From NCBI GenBank assembly GCA_013339765.2, contig CM023457.1:44504144-44568143 (forward strand): 64,000 nt of DNA. Reading direction: 5' to 3'. Of this stretch, positions 57,173-64,000 are shown piece after piece. Source of the stretch: Haemaphysalis longicornis. Lineage: Eukaryota > Arthropoda > Arachnida > Ixodida > Ixodidae. Every line of letters starts with the position of its first letter. Within the stretch, counting starts at the first letter, position 1. The position numbers were made by a program, and so were the translations under genes. The notes beneath the pieces were generated by a model. It made no database searches. It saw only the letters and a list, made by a program, of their open reading frames with translations, and was not told the origin of the DNA.

Positions 57173-57735
57173 AATCATATCTGCTGATCCAAACCATGAA
57201 ACCGGGATTACCTGCAGAATTACCATGGCACGGGCGGCTTTGCGCAGGAATTCAGATATCAGGCTATCTAGCAAGCCTACGCTGTCCCTCAAAAAGCTGG
57301 TGCTTAATCAGCGCGTTTTTCCAGTAATGACGTACGGGGCAGAAACTTGGGGTCTCGCTAAACGACTTTAAAGGAAACTTAGATCGGCCGAACGTGCTAT
57401 GGAAAGGAGAATTCTACGGGTCATGCTAAGAGACAGGAAACCAACCGCGTGGATTAGGGAACTGTCTAGGGTGGAGACATGCTAGTTCAAATTAAGCGAG
57501 GGAAAGTGGCATAAGCGGGTCCCATAATGCGTATTACTGTCAAGATGTGGACCATCCGTTGAACAAATTGGCTTAAAAACCGCAAATGCAATAGGGGTCG
57601 GCCGAGGACAAGCTGGCGAGATGAGTTGCGAAAATTCTGGGGGAAAGCATGGACTCAGCTCGCACTCGGTAGGCGGGGTTGGAGATCTTTGGGAGAGGCG
57701 TTCGTCCTGCAGTGGACACAACCAGGTGATAGATG
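57173..57735 (+). pseudogene. RTE-type LINE 3' remnant, copy B
   Basis: Collinear with 36989-37570, including the GRPRTSWRDELRKF-like motif near 57600-57640. The upstream RT part is missing here. Confidence 0.65.
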
Positions 57736-57784
57736 GTGCGTGTGCCCGTCAAGCTGTGTTTATAAGTGGGCGGTGGTGGTGGCG

Positions 57785-58780
57785 GTAAAGCATTTATAGC
57801 ACTCCTTATATGGTGGAAAAACAGCCTCCCAAAGTGGGGTGGGTCCTCTGTCCCGGACTCCAGTGGCGGAAGCTATCCGGTGGACCCGTTAGATCAGCCG
57901 TTGCTGATTTTGAGGGTCAGTTCTGGACAGAGCAGCCTCCTAAGAGAAGAGGCGGAGGATGTGTATACGAGTTAGCTTGTGTGGTGGTCGCGAGCACTCC
58001 CATACAGACCGTTGGGGGAGGAAGGAGGGCTATGGGAAGCCGGGTAGTTCTTGTGATATTGGGTGGGAAAGAAGAGGTTTCGGTGGTGTAAATTTGGAAA
58101 CGTGTGTGTTGGAGCAGTGGGTGTGACTTGGTGTCGTCTAAGGATAAGGAGTGATGGGGCGGAGGTGGTTCGTTTCTTTGTGTGCGGTAGTAAGCGAGTG
58201 TGAGTGTATAGTTGATAGGTTTGTGAGATGGGATGCTGGAAGCTGATGTCTGGTAGTCACCCTGGATCTGTCCTTTTGCTTCTTCTAGAGCCTTGTGGGT
58301 CACTTTTCAACTTCCCAGGAGAGGACGGGTGCGCACTTATTACCAGGAAGGCAGGCATGGCCAGAGATCCAGATAATATGAATCAAAGAAAGCGTGGACG
58401 ACTCGTAGTAACGAAGGACGTTGCTTGCTTGGACATAGAGGTGCCTTGAACAATGTGTACGACATGCAGTTAGGGAGTGTGTTTTATTCTCCTGGTTTCG
58501 TCGTCGTAAGCATCGGTGAGCCGGGCGGATGTGATGTGGGACATAGCCAAGAATGTGGCCGTTTCCTAGGCCACCCTGTTTGAGTCGGTGCGTACAGAGC
58601 ACATTATGTGCACATCGCTAGGGGCTGTAGGGATCTCTGCCTCTTTGGGGTTGGCGTTGACAGGTTTACTGGCAGAGCAGGTGCACAGCAGACATTGGTT
58701 ATGACCGCATTGGCGGGTTAGCTCTTCGGCTCGGGCGGGGCACCTGCCCCGCTTGTGCTCCCCGAGCACGCCTGCTTATT
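57785..58780 (-). pseudogene. Minus-strand LINE remnant with RNase H motif, copy B
   Basis: The RNase H block HIIWISGHACLPGNK is better preserved here (near 58385-58340) than in copy A. The order relative to the RTE tail is the same. Confidence 0.55.
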
Positions 58781-58799
58781 TCAACAATAAAATACCAAC

Positions 58800-60520
58800 A
58801 ATTCAAAATGCTGCTGTTTCCCAATAACAATGCTGGAATTTCAAAGTAAAATTTAAGCACCTGGGCGTGATATTAGGAAATCAGAGTAAGTAGTAACCAC
58901 TTACCAGCTACTCTCCTGCAGAGACCTCATGTTGTATAGGGACTACATGAAGCCACCGCTAGGAGATATGATGGTGGGATATATTTTCTACCCTTTCTTT
59001 TTTTGTTACTTCGCGCAGAAGCGAAGCTGGCTTAAAAACTTGACAGTGAAGCGTACATCGCTAAGATGGACTAAAATACATTTTGACAACAATTTGAGGT
59101 AAATATATGCTGGTACCATTTTCCCCCTCGATTTATTGGCTGCATCGCTGTTGATAACAAGGTATAGGCGTATTTATGTGCTGTTATCAAAAAATGTTGT
59201 ACAAAAAGTAACGTCCAAAAATTATAATTATAGGGAAATTTTAGATTTATATGTTATAATGTAAATCTAATTGTTATTGGGTACATCTTACAGGAATTCG
59301 TTGCAATTGCGTTCGGTTATTAAGAATATATGTATGGAGTGAGCACATTGTAGCTGCCAGGTAGCAATTAGCACATTGTCCATGAATTTCTCAGCGCAGC
59401 CGTCATCGTCCCTGAACAATCCGGTAGAGTACACATGCCGGCAGTGCGAGAACCATCAGGAATAGTGTACTGGGGACTACCACTGTGTACTACTACACTA
59501 TTATTAACACCTGTATGATAGACGTGCGATGGAGCAGCAAAGTATCATTAGGGGGACGCGAATATTTTCGTAAACACATCGTGTTGATATGTTTAAGTGT
59601 ACCTGCAACGCTGTGTTACGTGTCGCTTTATCGTAGATCATTGGTTAAGTAACTTGCGAATAACCGCGTTCTTCTTAGTTCAGCTTCTGTTTCTGCTGCT
59701 GAAGGCCTCAGTCATTGCAATTAGGCGATCATCTTGGGTGGGTGTGGGATCCAATTCCGTAAACGGGAACTCAGTTTTGAGAATGTACTAACACCATTAT
59801 GGTAGGTCTGTGGAATCGGCATGCCAACCTCCCATGTATAAGTAAGGTATCGCCACGAAAGCGCACTTCTTTTGCATTCGAAGAACGTAAGCAGAGGGTG
59901 GGAAAGAGGAAGAGTAAAATTTACTTAGTGAACATAGCGTTTGGTTGTGAAGCCTTTTTACATGTAGCCATGCGCCATCTTCGCTTATACTGCTATTTCA
60001 CCCGATTTGCCTACCAATGCGCAAGCCTTCTTTTTGGTCGATATGCTTCATCGTCGGTTACACAAGAAAAAGGAATGCCACGCAAGCCTTCAGGTCTTTT
60101 TTAAGCCTTCTTATCACTTCTAAACAGAAAATTACCTGCTTTTGTATTGAAGTAAATATTATAAGCATTCAGTTGATTACTTTTGCATTTATTTCAGAGA
60201 TTAAAGACATTGCGCTAAGGCGTGTTCTAATGTATCCCTAACAACAGTGTGGAATCGATTTCATTTCATTTTGTCTTCTGCGTTATCGACTATCTAGGTA
60301 CCAATTCCTGTTTCTGCTTCTGAGGTCCTCAGTCACTGCAATTTGTACCAATTAGCCCTAAACTTCTGTTGACAGTTAGGCAGGTGTTTCGTAGATATCA
60401 GGCGTCACGTTATCACTGGGGTATTCGCCAAATAACTTTTACGCAATGAAATCTCGCGTTCGTTGCTAAGTAGTAGTACTTCCGAACATCGCCGGAGGCA
60501 CATTACGTCGTCCCGAATGC
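58800..60520. other. No gene recognised
   Basis: AT-rich. A phrase of about 39 bases (CTGTTTCTGCTGCTGAAGG at 59686-59704 and following) recurs imperfectly at 60308-60345. No coding motif found. Confidence 0.3.
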
Positions 60521-60527
60521 ATGTTAA

Positions 60528-62053
60528 AGGGGTCGTGAAGAGATTTAGAAACAAACTGTGTTGAGTTGCTACTTATAACTGTGGAACCTTGATAAACAAT
60601 GCACCCTCGTTTTGTTGCCGTATATCCGCAAATAGAAAAAAAATCCGTTCCGGTTTCACCGAGGCTTTCTTTAACTCGTGAAATGACGTCTTGGTAAGAA
60701 GCCAATCACAGTTCTCCCTGGTCTGCACAACTTGCCGGCATAGAGCGGGCTCGCAAAGGGTCAAATAAAGCTACAACATAAGCGCCACGATGAAGCGCAC
60801 CCTGCAACTGAAAGAGAGATGTCTAATCTCTGATACGACTGAGCAACATGGCAGAACTTTCAGTCAACAATGCGGCCGAGTGGCGCAGGCAGAAGTAACC
60901 ACGTTTAAAGTAAACTGGGTATTTATAAACTGTTTACGCTGTTTCGCCCGAGTCTAAACTGTCGTTCTCCTTGCCGGCATTCTTGAACAAGCTTGCCGAC
61001 GTGTGTCTCACGTAGCCTGTAATGTGAGTTGCGCGAACGTGAAACTTCTGACATCACGAGATAAGTTACCAAAAGCTTAATATAAGAATTTACTACATAA
61101 ACACGTTAATCGAAGGAACTTCGCGTAGTCGGAACTTAAAATCAACCTGTTACTTACTTAACAAGCACAAAAATAACTAGCGCGAAGCACTTATACAGCG
61201 CCGAGTCGCCAAATTCCACCATCCCAAGTTCGATTGCTTTCCTGTTTCCTCCAATAGACAATGTTTTTAACGTTGTTTAGTTGATTTCGTATGCTCTGCT
61301 TTGGCTTACTGCAGAAGCGTTCACAGTAGGTTGGCAGTTGAAGGTTTGGGTTGATTAGAATTTGTGAAAAAACACCGGTGCTCTGGGTTACAAATGCAAA
61401 GCACGTTTTACGCCGCAGTTTACTGCCGCGAGCGCTTTCTTCGTGGATAGTGCAGCGGGTAAAGTGCCTGACTTGTATGCAAAGTGGTCGTAACATCGGG
61501 CTGACCAGGCGGCCGCAAGTTCAAATAGCCCACGTGGCACTTTTCTCTTTGCTTGAGCGGTGTTGTTCCATTTGATACAAAAACGGTAAGATTCCGAAGA
61601 GAATTCTGAAAAACAACCTGATTCAGCAGGGAAACTGGCTACAAACCGTACAAACAGCCTGTAAGTCTGTAAGTCTGAATTCTGCTGCAATGGTTGCCAG
61701 TCAACTGAAGCGGTCGCAACACCAGTCGCGTCGACTAAAAACTGTTTATGGCAACAAATAAAGGATGCATTATTTTTAAAATACAGGTTTCAGTTTTACA
61801 GAAAAATATACACAAAGAGCGTTTAACTGTTTGAACTCTCGAATTCTCTTACTGTGACAATATTTCTACTTGCCCTGCCACCCGACGATGTGCGCACGGT
61901 CGCTTGCGATGCACCTCAAACCGAGAATTTCAAAAGCGTCTCTTACATTCTCGAAGCAATTAATTGAGAGAATATTTGGGACTTAAGTTCTCAAAAGGTC
62001 ATTTTACCACACAAAATTAGCCAAGGCAAACACATTTTCTCTTCACGACCCCT
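60528..62053. mobile_element. 1.5-kb element flanked by TTAA with 16-bp inverted repeats (piggyBac-like)
   Basis: TTAA at 60524-60527 is followed by AGGGGTCGTGAAGAGA, and the exact reverse complement of that 16-mer ends at 62053, followed by TTAA (62054-62057). TTAA target duplications are the hallmark of piggyBac-type elements. No transposase frame was found in the 1526 bp, so it would be non-autonomous. A tRNA-like segment lies inside. Confidence 0.65.
61447..61535 (+). repeat. tRNA-like segment (tRNA pseudogene or SINE head)
   Basis: ATAGTGCAGCGGGTAAAGTG resembles a tRNA D-arm with box A. CTGACTTGTATGC could be an anticodon arm (TGT). CCGCAAGTTCAAATAGCCC resembles a T-arm with box B. The spacing is too long and the stems are imperfect, so I do not call a functional tRNA. 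Confidence 0.4.
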
Positions 62054-62463
62054 TTAAGATGGGTTAAACTCGGCCAATCTGCCTCCACTTCAACAGCACC
62101 GCTGCAGCGGCTGCATTGCACCATGTTGGTTTCACTCTTTTCCTCGACGATGGCACGTTGTCGAAAAGCGAAGCATTATTTGTATGGGTGCCCATTTTTT
62201 GCCGATTTTCCAGAAATTGTGACATAGGCTGCGTGTTTTCGTCGCCTATTTTTAATCAAATTTCCACTTTACTAGTGACTTAATTTTGTACCCAAAATTT
62301 ACTGTATAGATTATTTGACGATTGGGAAGTGCAAATTTTTTTGCGAAATGCGGAGTTTGATTTCCTTCAGTACTCCTCTTATTTCAAACAATATGCGAGC
62401 ACACGAAACACTATTGTCTGGAAGGCTTCATTACAAAAAAGCACATATACCCATGAGGGCAAG

Positions 62464-62702
62464 CACAAGTTGGACACAAAACTTCTACTTTTGTTTGTAG
62501 TACATTCATAGAGCTTTTCGCAACATGTGCAAGTACCTTTGGTAAGTATCTGTAACTTATACAACCACTGTTTTTTATCGATCACAAGGTTGGATGCAAA
62601 GCTTCTACATTTCCTTGTAATACATTCATAGAAGTTTTTTTAACACGTGCAAGTACATTTTCGTACAGTATCTCTCACTTATACAACCAATGGTTTTTAT
62701 CC
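62464..62702 (+). repeat. Tandem duplication, two units of about 119 bases
   Basis: Unit 1 begins CACAAGTTGGACACAAAACT (62464) and unit 2 CACAAGGTTGGATGCAAAGC (62583). Each continues through a TACATTCATAGA phrase, a TGCAAGTAC phrase and an ACTTATACAACCA phrase. Confidence 0.75.
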
Positions 62703-62709
62703 ATCACTC

Positions 62710-63460
62710 CATGCATTGAAAATCCCCTTTCAGCGTTTGCACAAGAAACAGGACGAGCATGAAGCCTCTGCGAGAGGTAAGAAACCACTGCACAGTGTTA
62801 GCGTGTGTTCAGTTTTTCGGATTTATCCAAAAACTCGGAGCCGTAATGGCAAATGTACACTGCGACTTGTTCACCAATAGACTGAACAAGTATTGTATTT
62901 TTCTAAAGTGCATACTTTTGCAGAATCAAAGAACAATAAAACGCTGCCGCAAGGCACTCTTTGGGGAGACTTCAATTGGCCTAATGCAGCACACAGAAAT
63001 CGATAGGCACATTTTGTACATGACGCTGAAACTGGTGTCAAGTATCTGTTTATTTATGTATTTACTCATTTATTTATTTCAAGAGCTCACCAACAACGCA
63101 GGGCCATCTAGGGTGATGCACTGGGTACATCAACACAAGGCATACAAAACACAACATTTGCGAACGAAAATGAACAAAAGATGACAAAAAATAAACGTGT
63201 AGATGTACAGAAATCACGAGTGATCAAAGAAGGAGAAAACAGTTTGCGAACAGCAGGACCTCAGAGGTTGTTGGGTATAGTATGCACTAACGAACACATA
63301 CAAGCAAGAGCAAGGTGGCGCGTTTGGCGCAGAAACACAAGGACAGTGGCAAAAGTGCGGGTACCACCTCGGCAGAACATATTGTCAAAATATCAATTTT
63401 TAGAGGAGAGTTTGAAAAGAACCATGTCATTACAACAAAAAAAGTAAGTAGAATAAACAA
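62710..63460. other. No gene recognised
   Basis: A TTTATTTATGTATTTACTC run lies at 63049-63067. Open frames here have no recognisable domain. Confidence 0.3.
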
Positions 63461-63464
63461 AATG

Positions 63465-63905
63465 GCACCATCTCCACTCCGTGGATGATGGCGAGGGTGC
63501 GGAGTACGGGTACTCGAAATGACATCCAAGTTGCGCCCCGAGTGACATCCGATTTGCGCCACGACCGCCACTCGGTTTGAGCCTTGAGTTTCACCTTGAT
63601 TATTCCCAAATGAAACTGCAACTCACGGCTCAAATTTACTTTCATTTGATGGTGGTGTGCGCACAGATGGCCGCGGACGGACATTGGGAGGTCCTAAGGT
63701 ACTCCGCACCGTTACAGGCAAGGGAGTAAGCCGTTTGACTATCGGGTGCTAACTCGCGGTCATAGCCCAAAGGGTAAAACGACTGACACTAACTTTGTCT
63801 GGTGTACCAGACACAGGCTCGAATCCTACCGGTACCTGTGTGATTTTTTGCGATTGTAAATGCTATGCGCACGGACGCGGACTGGACATTGTGCGGTCCT
63901 AAGGT
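63465..63905 (+). repeat. tRNA-derived dispersed repeat, copy 2
   Basis: The same unit as at 34440, with box B AGGCTCGAATCCT (near 63817-63829) followed by T6. The phrase GGTCCTAAGGTA flanks it on both sides (63692 and 63895). A truncated third copy of the left part ends peptide-gene copy B at 56930-57030. Confidence 0.55.
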
Positions 63906-64000
63906 AACAGTCATGGACAATTCAAATACGAACGCGGAGCGCACGGCCGAAGATACCGGTGCCGTCACCTGGCAGCAGCCATGGAAAACGCACGGACATG

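Larger units (their letters stand above)
50701..58775 (+). repeat. Segmental duplication, copy B (direct orientation)
   Basis: Collinear with copy A (27813-38600). Between about 57030 and 57175 it instead has a short frame (RFKEDSKRRRRHQ, then DFKVGDKI) that resembles the C-terminal part of a gypsy integrase, then rejoins copy A at the shared RTE tail (about 57173 against 36989). The interval between copies contains the young gypsy element. Confidence 0.85.

Noticed and set aside
1..64000. CRISPR arrays, operons or phage genes
   Set aside because: None seen; introns, poly(A) signals, SINEs and LINEs show the sequence is eukaryotic.

Overview
This window reads as nuclear DNA of an arachnid, most likely a hard tick. 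The reasons are short spliced genes with GT-AG introns, a tRNA-derived SINE that looks like the tick Ruka family, degenerate RTE, CR1/L2 and R1/I-like LINEs, Penelope-like and Ty3/gypsy elements, and a TRAF6-like RING/zinc-finger/MATH protein of the kind found in tick genomes. Most of the sequence is mobile-element debris. I can support only four host genes, and only one of them has a long open reading frame.

Layout from left to right. At 108-482 (minus strand) lie two coding exons of a Lys/Ser/Pro-rich N-terminus; the gene runs off the left edge. From 2105 to 13100 there are broken gypsy and RTE fragments, microsatellites and a CTCAC/GAGTG-rich inverted array. At 16586-21546 is an intact two-exon TRAF-like gene (507 residues). 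Its 3.4-kb intron carries a SINE with a 14-bp target duplication, a Penelope-like GIY-YIG fragment and a LINE 3' end. At 22738-24941 a Tigger-like DNA element is interrupted by a second terminal-inverted-repeat element.

From 27813 to 58775 the window is built around an old direct segmental duplication. Copy A is about 27813-38600 and copy B about 50701-58775. Each copy carries the same CR1/L2-like LINE with the same DNA element inserted in it, then a two-exon gene for a small secreted eight-cysteine peptide with WAP-like spacing, then RTE and RNase H LINE remnants. Both peptide genes are intact, and their coding sequence has diverged more than the flanking non-coding sequence, mostly by amino-acid replacement. 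Between the copies lies a young, nearly complete Ty3/gypsy retrotransposon on the minus strand (41434-47422). It has 424-bp LTRs that differ at two bases and a 4-bp ATAT target duplication. Its gag frame ends on a canonical slippery heptamer abutting the stop codon, and its pol is broken by one in-frame UGA.

The right end (58800-64000) is AT-rich. It holds an element of about 1.5 kb flanked by TTAA, a short tandem duplication and a second copy of a tRNA-derived repeat. I see no operons, CRISPR arrays, rRNA genes or convincing functional tRNA genes. The most interesting signal is the duplicated, rapidly diverging secreted-peptide gene pair, which cannot be seen as a single open reading frame because the protein is split over two short exons.
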